Assembly: GCA_002786025.1 (NCBI GenBank)
Contig: NHNW01000001.1
Location: 868,001-932,000 of the forward strand
Source of the DNA: Zasmidium citrigriseum
Lineage: Eukaryota; Ascomycota; Dothideomycetes; Mycosphaerellales; Mycosphaerellaceae
Length of the DNA stretch: 64,000 nucleotides
Reading direction: 5' to 3'
In this document: piece after piece, positions 36,782-50,339 of the stretch
Position numbering within the stretch: position 1 is the first letter of the stretch
Layout: each line of letters begins with the position of its first letter
Position numbers and translations under genes: made by a program
Notes under the pieces: generated by a model
Databases searched by the model: none
Seen by the model: only the letters and a program-made list of their open reading frames with translations
What the model was told of the DNA's origin: nothing

Positions 36782-37630
36782 TTATAGTTCTCTTTTAAGT
36801 ATCTTATCGTCTTCTAATTCGCTCGCGCTTAGGGGTATATTTCTATCGTAATACCTACCTATAGTAGTATTCGTATTTAGGTATAGTTCCGCCGTAATCG
36901 CTATATAGTTATTAAATCCTAAGACCGTTAACTATCCTATCGTAAAGTTAATCTTCTCTCCCGTCTTATCGTCCTCTAGTATAGTTTCGCGGAGGTCGAG
37001 TCTAAAGTCTATACTACCTTCGTCTACGATAGCTATTATAGTTATCTAACGCTAATTATATATTAAAGGAGGAGAGCTTCCTTTATAGAATCTATATAGT
37101 CTCTTATCGTAATCCTCCTCGGGCGCTATTATTCCTATTTCCTAGTCTAATCTCTCTAAGGAATACTCTAAGAAGTATTTACTTAACGGCTCTAGAGTAT
37201 ATAGACTACGAATAGTACCCTAGATAGAAAGCGCTAGTAATAATATATATAGATCTTAGGCGCTATCTTCTTAGAGAGGTCTAGTCTCGCTAATACTAAG
37301 CTATCCTCTCTCGTATCTTACTAATTCGGCGAGTATATTAGTATCGGATATACTATTAGAGAAATCGTTAGATATTTACCGCGTAGCCTTATTATTCGTT
37401 TCGAGGCGTAGTAGGGGATATTTAGTATAATCTTCTAGATCGGCGCTCGTAGCTATAGTATCTTTAGTATAATCGACTAGGTCGTATATTAGAAGTATAG
37501 TATCTACTACCGCGGCCTATAACCTAGAGCCTCTCTCTAAGTAGGCTACTTATAGGGCTTCTATATATATTTCCTCTCCCTCCTAGGCTACTTCTTCTAT
37601 ATATTATATATTAGTATTAGTAAGGCTATC
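36782..37630 (-). pseudogene. RIP-inactivated latent ORF, 283 codons, acidic
   Basis: Followed codon by codon on the minus strand over 849 nt (exactly 283 codons) with only TAA/TAG interruptions. It is rich in Glu, Asp and Leu with Thr/Ser. Protein-like reading continues upstream toward about 37,950. No domain recognised. It lies tail-to-head with the latent gene at 31.1-34.7 kb on the same strand. Confidence 0.5.
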
Positions 37631-38386
37631 GAATAGTTCCTAGTTTAGTCTAAAGTACCTTATTACTAGTAGTAATAGGCGTAGTAGAGGAGGTTTAAAA
37701 TAAAACTAGATCTATTAGCCTATAGTATAGCTATCTTCTTAGTCCTCGTCTATCGAGTATAAAGGTAGGTTTATAGGTATCGAAACGGTAGTTCTAGGGT
37801 CGTCCTACTAGCGGCGGGTAGGCTTAACCGTTTATAGGTTTTCGTAGGTAGTAGTAAGAGAGGGAGATAATTTCGGAGTCGTAGGGAGCTCTACTATATA
37901 TAAGGATAGTATTTCTATCTTCTCTACTATATTAGATCGATAATAGATAGGTAGTAAGTTATATAATATCGGATCGTCTAAGAATCGATAAGGAAGTAAC
38001 GTTAGAAGACCTCTATCTAGCGTTAGATAGGCTAAAATATATAGGCCGGGATTTAATCTACGCGTAGCGATAAATCTATCGCTAACGTTAAGTAAAGTAT
38101 ATCTAATTCGTTATATATACTTTATTTAGTACTATAGTTAAAGTCTACTACTAAGCGTAGGGTTAGTACTTCTTTTACTTTATCTACTACTACTAGACCT
38201 TTCCTCTCTCTCTTCTCTTCTACTATTACCTCTAATAATACTACTAATAACGGTAAGTTCTATTCGCTCCTTTCCTTAGAGCCTCTACTTACTCTTCTAT
38301 ATAGCGAGTCTACTATAGCTTACGTATACTATAGTAACCGAATTATATCTAGTACGACTAACGTCTCCGCCTAGCCCGCGCGTATT

Positions 38387-39515
38387 CGGAAGCGTAAGTA
38401 TAGTAAGAGCTTTACTAAGGATACTACTCGTCGCGACTCTATCGCCGACCTCTCTATCGGAGAAGAGTACTAGGTAAGTTATATTAGCCTAGTAACGTAC
38501 GCTTCTTGTATTAATCTTCCCTAGCTTAAAATTACTAAGGCTATCGTTAGCGATAGCTCTAGCTAGATCTACTACCTCCCTATAAAGGCCCGCGTACTTT
38601 ATAGCGACTATAGTCCGTATAGGGTTCTAGTTATTCTCTATTTCTCCTAGAGCAATCTTAATCCCGCTATTTAAGAGACCCTCGTCGAGTAGTATCCGCC
38701 GCTATCTCGCCTTAGCGATCGCGATCTCCTCGAATACTAAAAGTAGGTTAGCGAATTCGCTACTATAGCCCCTAGTCGTAGAGTAACTACGTACTAGTAG
38801 CGATTCTATAAGATCCTTAATAAGTACCTCGAGTACTACGACTACTATAACGAGGCGAATAAGAACGATACTACTTTCCTTAGCTACGAGCTCCTCTAGC
38901 GACTCCTTAAGTAGAATAAGTATATTAGTACTACGTCTCCTAACTCTATTATAGAATCTTCCCTTAGTAGTATATAGAATAACCTATTAAGTTTCCGTTA
39001 TTCTTTACTAATATATATCTAGCCTATTCTTAGCCTTCTACGTCGCCTACCTTAAACTTCCTCTATATAGTTAAAGTTAATAGCGATCTATTCTATACGC
39101 TAGATAGAACCCTCTTCGTCTATACTCTTAGCTATAATAGTAGCTAGGGTAAAGGTTTTACTACTAAGTTTAAGAGTCGCTATCCGTAAGTCTTCGATAT
39201 CTACGCGGATATCTATTAGTAGTAAGGAGACGACCTCTTAGGTCGAGCTATTCTCTTTCGACTTAGTAGCGAGTCTCGGTATTTTATTAGTTACCTCTTT
39301 ACGTCGAAGGGCTCTAGCTAGGCTATCGATCTACTAGCTAGTATCGTAAAGGCTACTAAGAACGTAATAAGTAACCTTCTAAAGATTATCCTAGTATTTA
39401 ATAGGATACTCGAGTAGAAGAAGAAGGTTAAGGTTACGGGGTTACGAATAGGTTAGATTAACTCTAGTTACTTTAAGGTACTATAGATAATAACGAAGTA
39501 AGCTTTAAAGACGAT
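38387..39515 (+). pseudogene. RIP-inactivated latent gene, two frame blocks
   Basis: Block 1 (38,387 to about 39,010) starts with a basic RKRKYSKS-like segment, then Asp/Ser-rich and Tyr-rich parts. Block 2 (39,178 to about 39,515) lies in another frame and contains Leu/Ile-rich helices and a Lys cluster. The frame change fits an intron or an indel between 39.0 and 39.18 kb. Stops are only TAA/TAG. Family unknown; the basic N-terminus could be a nuclear localisation signal. Confidence 0.42.
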
Positions 39516-40364
39516 TAGAGTCGTAGAGGAGGGCCTCGCGTTAGTTAAGGTTATATCTTTTAAAGACTAAGTACGGTATTAAACTATTACGTTTTTATCT
39601 CGGCGAGTAGGAGTTAGACTTTTCTTTTTACGGTAGATTATACGGAAGAGGTAAGTAGATAGTATTAGACCTCCCTTTTAGGTAGTTATAGAATAAGTAA
39701 AGTAGTTACCTTAGTATATCTTAGAGTAGATCTATCTCCCCGTATTAGCGAGTTCGTATTACGAAGACCGTTACTCTTATTTCTCGTCTACGCTAAATAT
39801 AGAGTTCGCGCTAGTTAATTACTAACGTATCTAGTACGTACGCTTATTTACTCTATATTCTAGTATACCCGCTTTACTTTTATAACGTCTCGCTACCCTC
39901 TAATTTAGTCTAATCCCTCTCTATTTACGCGTTACTATTAACCTATTACCTACTATCTACTTCTTCTTAGCGTCGTTACTTCGTTTAAATACTATCTAAT
40001 ATAAGGTGTACGATTAAGCCCTCTAAAACGCTAAAAATATACTAATATACTATTTATATAATAGATACCGCCTTTATTAAAGCTTATTATTATCTACTAT
40101 ACTATAGCTCCTTTACTAACTAGTATTCCCTACTACCTACCGCTAGTCGATTACCCCCTTAATCTCGCTACTATCGATCGAGTATTTATAGTAACTTCTT
40201 AGTCTACTATTAGCTAATATACGATTATAGCGACTATCGACTCTAGCGATTTCGATATCTCTCTATCTACTAGCTATAAGTATAGTAAGAAGTAAATTCG
40301 TCGTAGTATTTAGCCTATAGATAGCTACGATAACGACGACGAGACCTTTAACGAGTCTCCTAGT

Positions 40365-41715
40365 AAGAAGCGTAAGTATAGTTTAGAGTAGGAGGTTAAT
40401 ATTAGAAATAATAAGGGCTACTCTAGTAAGACGTCGTCTACCCGCTACGCCGCTAAGGTCGCTAGTACTCGTCGTTTATTAAAGGCTACTCGTAATAGCT
40501 AGTCTATATCGTAGCTAACGACCCTACTAGCTTCTTTAGCTATACGAGATACCTTTAATACTAATAATATATCTAGTAGTACTAATAATACTACTACTAC
40601 TTCGTTAATTAATCTCGGAGATTAGGCGATAGTCTCTAGTAAGTCTTATTTGTTCTTCGAAGTCGGTACTATTACTAATCCTCTTATTATAGGTAATAAC
40701 GCTATAAAACTATCTAAATCTCTAGAGGTAACTTTATCTAAGGCGTATAACTTTACCCGTATATTCGATCTATCCTATCTTTTTAAACTAGGCTAATACG
40801 TTATAGGCGAGGATATCGACCTTACTAAGGTATTATTAAGAGCGTAATATCTAAATAACCGTATATATACTAAGCGTAGTATTAAGTTACCTAAGGTATT
40901 AGGGTTTAATAACCTCTCTAAAGACCTCGTTAAAATCGCTAGTAAGGAGATCCGCGCTACTAATACTCTATCTAGTAGTATTAAGACTCTCTATCCCGCC
41001 TACTTCGAGGACGAGGAGCTACTAGGTCTAGATAGCGAGGACTTCTAAGTCGGATCCCCTATCTTTATCGACGGTAGTATCGAATCTCTATAATAGATTA
41101 TAATTAGTACCGCCTAGCTCGACTAATAGATATAGAATAGAGTATTCGAGATTAGAGACCTATACTATTACTAGGCTCTTATAGATATATTTAAAGCTCT
41201 CGTCGAGAATAGTATATTCGTATAGCCGAGTAAGCTAGATCTCTTTCGTCGTCTAGGTTAGTAGGGTTAGGTCGAGAATTAGGCCTATATTATACTTAGT
41301 AAGGCGTATATACTATTCGTTAGCTACCCTCTATATTATAACCTAGACTAAGAGGATATCTTAAAGATTAAGAGAGCTCTTACCTTACTAAAGGACTGTA
41401 CTATCGCCTATAAGGGCCCGCCTTCTAATCTCTAGTACAAGTTAGCTATCTTTTAATTTATTAGGGGTAATAGCGTTAAGCGTCGTAATCTTTAGAGTAT
41501 TAAGGCGCTTAAGGCCTAGATTAGCGACCTTAACGCTACGTTTAGAGACCTATATTTCGTCCGTACCCTCTACTAAATTTATCGCTAGAGGACTATATAT
41601 ATCTATTAGTTAAAAATTAAGTTCTAGGTATTAGAAATACTTCTATTACTAAATAGGGTAGTATTTTTATATACCGTTAAGAAGTAGTACTAGGAAGTAT
41701 AAATGAAACTAATAT
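40365..41715 (+). pseudogene. RIP-inactivated latent ORF, about 450 codons
   Basis: Anchors at 40,365, 40,704 and 41,052 are in one frame with only TAA/TAG interruptions. It starts with KKRKYSLE-like basic residues, followed by a Ser/Thr/Asn-rich linker and then a globular-looking C-terminal half. It shares the KRKYS-type basic start with the latent gene at 38.4 kb, so the two could be paralogues or simply both have an NLS. No family recognised. Confidence 0.48.
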
Positions 41716-41876
41716 CGTTATAAAGTTCCTTCTTAAAATTTATTTTAGAGTTAGCTTATAGTTAGGTTCTTAGCTTAGTAGCTAATAGTCCTCGAGCTCG
41801 ATTAGATTTACGAGTAAATAACTATAGGAAAGTATTAATTCGCTTATAATATTTAGTATCGTTACTTATACTCTAG

Positions 41877-42461
41877 TTCGCTATTCTATCTTTCCCTATT
41901 ACTCTATACTCCTAAAGTCCTTACTAGCCCTTAATATCGAGCTATAACGTTTATAAATTACCGCCTTTTACTATACTCCGTTAACCTTACGACTAGATAG
42001 AATATACTCTCTATCCTTATAGAGACGACTAACTAATTTAATCTAGGACCTTATTCTTCCCTCGCTATACTCTATCTAATATTATTATATTACTCTACGA
42101 GTACTACTATTTAAAATACTACCTCCGCTATAGGTAATATCTAGTAGACGATATAACGGTACCTCTAATACCTCTCTTTATATACTATATTATTAACTAA
42201 CGATTACCTATAGAACCTCGCTCTACTCTCTCTCTTAGCGAGCTCGCCTCTATCTCGGCTACCCTATAAATTACTTAATAAGATTATTCTCGATATCGTC
42301 TATACGGAAGATATTAACGATATCTCCGCTATATAGAGAGTCTATAAAAACCTCTACTATACCTACTATAGATACCTTCCCTTAGGCCTTAAACCTACTC
42401 TTACTTTATCGTTCCCTAGTCGTACTTAGTTCTGTAACTCGTATCTAAATATCTTATCTAG
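41877..42461 (+). pseudogene. RIP-inactivated latent ORF, 195 codons, Tyr/Leu-rich
   Basis: 585 nt read in one plus-strand frame with only TAA/TAG interruptions. Composition is very rich in Tyr, Leu and Pro, so coding character is less clear than for its neighbours. Treat as tentative. Confidence 0.3.
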
Positions 42462-43264
42462 AGACGTAAGAGTATAGCGACTCCTATAGTAACTAGGTAC
42501 TCTTAATAACTTTAGTACCCCGCCTAATATAGTAGTCCTATCTCCTACCTATATTACTTAGTAGTCGTACCTCTCGCTAACCTAAGTCGTTACCCTAGGC
42601 TATAAACTTAATATCTCTTATCGCTATCTATATAATCCGCGCCTTACGATAGAGGTTATTACGCTAGTTAATACTAAGACTATAATCTAGTATCTTTCGA
42701 GTTAGACTTTAGCGAGATAGAGGTATTTTAGGGTTCGAATAGTACCGTATACGAGCTCTTAATACTCGTCTTCTTTAAGAGGCTCCTTATATTAGGCGAC
42801 GATTTAAAGCGTAATCGTCTAGGTCTTAGCTTCTAGTAACTTAAAGTATAGATAGCGAGGTTTATAATAACAAGGTATTAGTTTACTAGTAAGGTAGCCT
42901 TCTAGGGAGAGGAGATAGACTTCTTTATAATTTACTTTAAGTCGCCTAGGGCTCGTATGTATTAAGGAGTAGATTAATAGTAGTAAAAGTAGGATTCTCG
43001 GCGCTAGGAGCTATTCTCGATAGGTTTATAAGAGTTCGCGTAGAGATTATAGGTCGTAGTAATTATTAGTATTCTCGAAGTTTTACGCTCTTACTTATTT
43101 CGCTATTCTTCCCTTCTTTTTAGTATTCCTCGGAGTCCTTAGCTAAAAGTAATTATAGGCTTTCTTATATCGTATATACTAACGCTATACTAGCCTATAT
43201 ATCCTCTCGCTATCTTCTCTTTTCGAACGCTTTAGATTCTCGTTATATATATACTATACTATTC

Positions 43265-43561
43265 TAAGCGCTTTCGCTCCTCCTTAACCTTCTAGATTAA
43301 CTCGCTAAAATCCGTAGCGAACTCGTTAGCTATATTAGACTCTATAGCCTAAAGTATCTAGTTATTAGTACCTCTCTATATATTAGCTTATATAGTAGCG
43401 TATTAGGTAGTAGTCTACTACTTTACTAGCTTTTAAGCCGCCTAGGTATTAATATCGTCGAATATATCTCTAATAGTAGCGTAATTAGTAAGGCGTCGTA
43501 TAAGCTTCTCTCCGAGTTCCTTATCTATAAAGGCGTTAAGCTACTCTAGATAGTCGACGAA
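43265..43561 (-). pseudogene. RIP-inactivated latent ORF fragment
   Basis: 99 codons on the minus strand with only TAA/TAG interruptions; helical, charged composition (Lys/Glu/Arg with Leu). No family recognised. Confidence 0.38.
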
Positions 43562-43973
43562 GCTTATAGGGACGAGTACTAAGTAAAGTTAGTCTCTATT
43601 CTAATTAGTTTAGAAGTACTAAAGACTTGCCTCTATAATAGTAGGTAGACGTTATCTTATAGACAATCGTATATATCGTCTATATATAGTTTTCTTTACT
43701 AAGTAGGAGCGAAAAGTAGCGTTAGGCCTTAAAGTTAGTCGTTAATCTACTCTTATAGCGTTAATAGTAGTAAAAAGTATATAAGATAATACGATAAGAT
43801 AAGGTCGATATATATATAGACTAGGTTACGCGCGATCCGTCCTACCTTCTATACCCCGTATTACTTAGTAAATACGTCTTATAACCTAGAAACGGAATTC
43901 TCTTCCTTTCTCTTTCCTAACTTTTTATTATTACTACTATTATTACTACTACTATTATTCGACTACTATTATA

Positions 43974-46725
43974 CTACCCGCGATAGAGCTCTCGAGGCTC
44001 TATAACTCTAATTTAGACCTATATAGTTTCGTATAACGATTTATAGTCGAGTTAACTTACTATCCTCGAAGAGAAACGGCTAATATTATCTAAGTATACC
44101 TCGACGAAATCGCGCGGATATAGCGTAATTACGGACTACGCGCGTAGCTCGCCTATAATTTAATCGATACGTAGGGTAGGGTAGTACTCGAAAATACCTA
44201 TAAATATCTTTAATAGCTAATTATTAAACAAATTGCCGATATTATAAGGGATAAGAAACACCTAAATAGTTCTAATTATAAACGTTACGTAAAATAGGTC
44301 GCGTACCTAGCTATTACTAAAATCTAGGGGGTCGATATCGCTACCTATTATAGCTTCGCTCCCGAACCTTAGGATAGCGGCTAGGGGCTTAAGTATATTA
44401 ATCTCCTCCTTACCGCTACTCGTACTAGTAGTAATTAGCTAATAGCTCGTCGTTATCTTAATTAAATCTGCTACTCTCGCTAGAAGAACCCTCTATACTA
44501 GCTAAATATAACGTTTATAGAGAAAAGTAAGGTTTTTAGGAACGAGAAATAGTAAGTGCTATAGAGAGATATTTAGCGACTAAGGGATTAGGATTTAGAA
44601 CCCTATCTATATACCTAGTAAGGAATTACGGACTAAGACCTCGAACGTATTAATATTAAAGGCGCTAATTAGGAGTTTAATAATAAGTAGCTTCTTTTTC
44701 GGAAGGATTATATATCTAGCGCGAAGAGACTATTAAGTAAGATAGAAGGCGAGGATAACGATATACCTAAGCCGCTACTTAAGAAGTATAATAATAAGCT
44801 ACCGCCTAAAAACCCTAAGCTAAAGCCGCCGCCTAAAAACCCTAAGCTAAAGCCGCCGCCTAAAAACCCTAAGCTAAAGCCGCTACCGAAGAATCCTAAG
44901 CTAAAGCTACTACTAAAGAACCCTAAGAATTTAAATAAGGCTAATACGTCCTCTAAGCTTAAGAATAATAAGGACGGATAGGCTATTCTAGAGCCTAGTA
45001 AGTAGTACGGAGGGTTAAGAGATACTAATAACGCTCGGGGAGAGAACGCCTTATTAGCTAGTAAAGACGCCGATAATCTCGAACCTTCTCGTCTAGATTT
45101 TAAAGACGATACTAGTTAAGACTCCCTTTAAAATAGTTCCTCTACTTCCTCGGACTAGACCTCTAGAAGTTCTAATACTTTAACCGCTACTACTATTATA
45201 TCCGAGTCTTAGTCTAGTTCTAATCTCTTAATATCTAGTACTAATTCTACTTAGTATAATATCCCTATTCTACTAGACGACCTATAGTAACCTCTACCTA
45301 CCGTAGAGCTTATATTCTTAGACTTTAAAGAGGCTAAGCGTTAGATCCTAAAGCGCTTCTCGATTCTAAGGCTTTACCTCCCCTCGGAGAGCTAGTCTCT
45401 TCTCGATCGAGCTATCGACTAGGTACGCTCCTTTTAGCTCCCTAGGTTTTCGTAGCCTAGCGCTTAGGATATATTTAATATCTATATATTATCTACCGAG
45501 GAAATAGAGGAATAGTTAGACGCGGGCTTTATCTTTAATAAACTAGTCGTTATATAAGGAGAAGTATTCCGAGACCTAAAGCGGGTTACTATCGAAACGT
45601 ACCTAGAGAACCTCTTCGCGTAGGGTCGTTTAGCTAAGAGTTAATTATTCGGAACTAGTATAACTAAAGACGTACTTATCTCTACCCTTTCTTTACGTAT
45701 CTAGGCTAAGACGTAACCGTTAGCGTCGCTAATTAGAACCCCCCCTCTTAATATCCTTAATCTCTACTCTTAGGATATTACTAATTAGCCTTATTTTATA
45801 CGATATTATTAGTATATAACCCTTATAAACGCGGAAGCTACTACGAGAGATAATATTAGGAAAGCCTCTATATTAAAGCCGTCTAATATTAACGAGTACT
45901 AGTAGTTTAATCTACTTATAACTTCGCTCGTATTCTCTAGTACCTATATAGATATCCTTAATAGTACTTAGCTTTAGGTATTACGTAGGTTAAAGTTATA
46001 GATACTAGCCGTTAATCTATATAATTAGGACTAGGAAGATTTTATACGCGATAGCGATATATAGATTCCTCCGCGGGAGAAGATTCGTATAGTTATCTTA
46101 AAGGAAGACAATATTCTCCTTATACCGCTAGGGGTTTATATCGTCTATACGCCCCTTACCCTTTCGCTATATCTTATTTAAGGGGGTATACTCTAGGACG
46201 ATCTTAATCTAGTCCCGTTACTACGGAATATTATATAGATCGCGTAGTATATTTAAACTATAAATAAGCCCTTACTATTATAGATTAGCGGTATAGTAGA
46301 GAAGTTATAGCGTATAGTAGAGGGAAATTAGGAGAGGTATCGTAGTATAATAGAGTAATCCGAGTTCGAGCTAGCCTTTAAGTTAGCGTTAGCTAATCTA
46401 AAAAGCTTAGGGTATTAGTATAAACTAGTTAAAGGAGGCAAAAAGGGCAAAAGTAGTTATAGTCGTAGTATATATCTATATTAAAAACAATAGTCGAGGT
46501 GTATAGAACTTTACTAGGGCTATAGAGATTTACTAAAGAAGAGGGTAGGGTATACGTATAAATCTTAAAAGGTAGAATAGAGTCTATTACCTTTTTAAAA
46601 CGCTAATATAGTATAAGATCGAAAGGAATAGGTGTCTAGCCTAGAAGCTAACTTTACCTCGTAGGGGTCCTAGTCGTAGAATAACTAGCTCTACTAGATA
46701 CCCTTTAGAGGTAGTCCGCTTACTT
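43974..46725 (+). pseudogene. RIP-inactivated long latent ORF, about 917 codons, with Pro/Lys repeats
   Basis: Anchors 44,232, 44,802 and 46,431 lie in one frame, and I read through from about 43,974 to 46,725 with only TAA/TAG interruptions. The N-terminal part is globular-looking with many Arg/Trp-or-Gln positions. Five nine-residue Pro/Lys/Asn repeats follow at 44,802-44,936, then a Ser/Thr-rich linker, a second globular part, and a basic C-terminus (GGKKGKSS-like near 46,435). The layout suggests a two-domain protein joined by a disordered linker. Family not recognised. Confidence 0.52.
44802..44936 (+). repeat. 27-bp tandem repeat, 5 units, codon-phased
   Basis: Units start at 44802, 44829, 44856, 44883 and 44910, exactly 27 bp apart; the first three are identical (CCGCCTAAAAACCCTAAGCT...) and the last two diverged. 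In the latent frame each encodes Pro-Pro-Lys-Asn-Pro-Lys-Leu-Lys-Pro, a Lys/Pro linker. Confidence 0.85.
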
Positions 46726-47610
46726 ATTAATATTAATCTCTAAGCCTCGCTACGTAATACCTATAAGGTAGAGACTAGCTTATTAGTCTATATAATCTTA
46801 ACTAGATCTTAGCTAAAATTCCTTATATTAGAAGTTAAATATTTAATATATTAGAACTAGCTCTAAGTATACTACTACTAGCTAGTTTAGTATATATAAA
46901 CAATAAGTATATAAGATAAAAAGTTGTTCCTACTAACTAGCGGGCGCGTAGTAGACTAGTTAGTCGGGTTAGTTATATAAATATATCCTTACTTTATACT
47001 AAGCTTTACTCCTTCCTTCTAAAGCTAAGCTCTAAGTCTTATATTTGCTATATATAATATCGCGTATTTACTATTAACGGCTCGTTAACTCCTTATTTTA
47101 TATCTACCTAAGGATAACCTACCCGTAATATCGCTAACTACTATACCCCTATAGTAATATTAATATCTAGAAGACGTTAGGGGCTACGCTAAAGAACGTA
47201 CCTAATATACCGCTAAAAAAGATAGAATAATAGATCGTAAACCCTTTCGCTAATATCGACCCTACTAGTACGAAGCTCGTTAATCTAAAGTCTATACTAC
47301 TCTATAAGCTATAGACGCTATATAAGTAGCTTAATATTAAAGATAGCGGCGATATTAACGATAAGTCTACTCTAGCCGACGTAGCTTTAGTATACCTACG
47401 TAAGCTTAGTAAAGTAGTCTCTAGCTCCTCGCTATCCGGAGGTCTTAAGCGTAAGTATAATAAGATAAACGCTAAAGACCTTATCGTAGAACGAGCTAGG
47501 AAGAAGGCGAAGCTTATAGGTCCTCGCCTTTATTATTCGATATAATACCGCTAACCTTACGTTAGGATCTATATACCTCTAACCTCTCTACTCTCCTCCT
47601 TACGATACCT

Positions 47611-48465
47611 AATAAAGTCCTTAATAATATCGTTCTCTATACCTACTCGCCTTATACTAATTATCTCCTTAAGATAGGCTTTATCTATAAGGAGCTTCGC
47701 TAGCGATTCCGCTACTACGTCTTACTAAATCTATAGGTAAACGTATACTTTACGATAGATATTCCTACCTATATAGAGATAGGTTAAGGAAATACTACCT
47801 TCGCCGAGCGCTATAGCGGAGATATAAATATATAGGAGGTACTATTCGAGCGCTACTATAGAATAGACTAGACGGTATTCTAGCGGAGAATTAATAATAA
47901 AAAGGTCGTTATCGTATTTAAAGATCTTAATAATTAGTCCTTCTTCTCGCTAGCTAAGATTATATAGATATTCGTTAGCCTAAACGCGATATATATAAAC
48001 GATAAGGGCTATATCGTATCGCCTCTACTAGATACGGATACTATAGTTAATATAGACTTTACTATTAGCTCTATAAGGCTAGTCTTCTATAGCCGACGAC
48101 GTAGCGGCTATAATAAATAGCTATTTATTAAATTCCTAGAGCGGCTAGCGGGCTTTAGTACGAGCTTAAGGAATAAGGGACTTACTATTAAGTAGATCTA
48201 GAAGAAAGTCTAGTACTTAGTTATAGATTACGCTATATTCTCGTAGAGGCGTAAGTCGTTTTCGGATATATAGGCCTTCTTCTATAATAACTTCGCTATC
48301 GGAAAGCGTATATAGCCGAATTAGTAGGCTTAGAAGAATATCGAGCTTAATAGCTAGTTTTAAAGAGGAGGGTACGAAGTCTACGAATATAATAGGTTTC
48401 TATAAGAGATAGTCTTTCCTCTAGCTAAAGAAAGTAGGATAAGATAGAACTCTCGATAATCGATA
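47611..48465 (+). pseudogene. RIP-inactivated latent ORF, about 285 codons
   Basis: Read codon by codon on the plus strand with only TAA/TAG interruptions; the mixed globular composition includes a hydrophobic Val-Val-Ile-Val-Phe beta-strand-like segment near 47,910 and Arg/Lys clusters near 48,090-48,120. No family recognised. The 5' part near 47.3-47.6 kb also looks protein-like, but in another frame. Confidence 0.45.
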
Positions 48466-49511
48466 TAGGTAATTAATTATAATTACTATTATTAAAACGT
48501 ACGTTTATAGCCTATTTCTATACTTAAAGACTTAGTACGAAGTCTATAATACGATACGTATTATAAGTTGTAATATAAACCTTACCTAAACTCTTTACCC
48601 TCGAGTATCCTATATCTCTTATAGTTAACCCTTTTAGACGTCTACTATCTCCTTCTATCGCTACTTTCTCTATAATAAGAAGTTAAAGCTATTTAGACGT
48701 AAGAAGTTACTAATAGCTAACTCCTATACTAATACGAAGTAGATACGACCGCTAGTAAAGGAGGCCTTATTACGAATTAGAGTATAGGCCTCGCGCTATA
48801 TATCTACTAGGCTTATCTAGGCCTAGATACTACTTTTTAACTTATCGCGGATCTCCTCTCCTCTCTTAAATACTCTCTCTAAGAACTATACGAAGCGTTT
48901 CCTAATAAAGGCCTTCTTCTCGCTAGCGAAGCGGCTAAGAGTAGAGTTAATCTCGAAGGATAGCCTAATATCCGTACTATTTTAGTATATCGTTATTAAC
49001 AATTCTTAGTTCTCTAATTTACTAAAACCGGTTAGTCGATATTATATATTAGCCTTATACGGGAGTATTATTAACTAACGAATACTATTAAGAGAGAGGT
49101 ACTTAATATTATAGAACTTTATCGCTACTCTACGAAGGTTACCTTCGAAGAGACCTACTAGATCGTAGTTCGTTAAAAGCTTCTATCCGTTCGTAGCGCC
49201 TAGGTACGCGTTCTTAAATCGATCGCTACTGTTAAGGACTTCTTATAGTCTATAGTATAGCGAGAAAGTAACCCTAGGCTAGGCTAGTCGAGTAGTATCT
49301 TTAGCGTAATCTTAGTATAGTCTCTTATCGACGGTAAAGATACGGCGGAATTTAGCGTCTCGAGCCGGGTCTAGGCGTATTTTCGTATACTCGGTCTCTA
49401 ATTACTATATAATCTAGTTTCGGATCTCTAGGGGTACTATAGTAGTAAGGTAGTTAGCTCTAATCTTAAAGAGGTTAGTCGTTATTAATTAGTATTAGAA
49501 GAGGGGTATAC

Positions 49512-50339
49512 TTAGGGCTAGCCTCGAATAGCGAGAGTAGGAGACGTATTTAAAGATAGTATAGTAGTTAGCGGATAGTAACTATTACTAGTAGAACTAT
49601 AGAGATAGCTTAGGTATAGTTTCTTTACGATCTACTAAAGTACGTTATAATAAGAGGAGGCGAGTATATTAGCGTTAGAGGTTATATCGTTAATAGGGAG
49701 GCCTAAAGAATCTCGTAGTATAAGGATAGTATAGAGCTTAAGAGCCTAGATCTCTTCGATTAAGGTAAGTAAACCGAAGGCGTCTAAAGGACTTATAATA
49801 AATCTAGAGTAGCGCGAGGCTTTGTCGTAGTTACTAGGGTTAGAGTCTACTATAATATAACGAGACTAGAAAGTCTCTTAACGTAGGAGGAAAGGGGAGT
49901 AATTCTACGAAACCGCTATCGTCGTAAGGAGCTATTTAAAAGTCTATTTAATAATATATAAGGTTTCGAGTAAATACTAAGGGGATATTATAAATAAGGA
50001 TAATAGTAATAGTATATAAATACTAAGCCTTACTTATATTTATTTAGATATTATTTATAGAAGACGGCTACTACTATAAATCCTAAAAGTAGTATTAATA
50101 GAGAAACGGGTAATCTCTCTTAATTCCTTAACCGTTCTTATATTAAAGTAACTTTAAAGCTACTTAGTACCTAATCCCTTAATAGTCTACTATTCCTAAA
50201 AGCTATCGACGGTAGTAAATACCTCTATTATTAGGAAATTCTCTATAACGAACTCCTAAGCTATTACGTAGAGGACCTTACCGCGTATAAATAACTCCTT
50301 AGACGAGACGAACTCGAAGACTATTTTCTATAATAAGGT
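49512..50339 (-). pseudogene. RIP-inactivated latent ORF, 276 codons
   Basis: One minus-strand frame followed through 828 nt with only TAA/TAG interruptions. A segment reading DSNPSNYDKASRYSRF lies near 49,800-49,850 and is followed by amphipathic helices. The interruption pattern is the same as in the other latent genes. Family unknown. Confidence 0.45.

Noticed and set aside
41877..42461. Confident call of a gene at this position
   Set aside because: Although the frame has only TAA/TAG stops, TGA is absent everywhere in the block, so stop type alone is weak evidence; the composition is too Tyr/Leu-biased to be sure. Kept only as a low-confidence entry.
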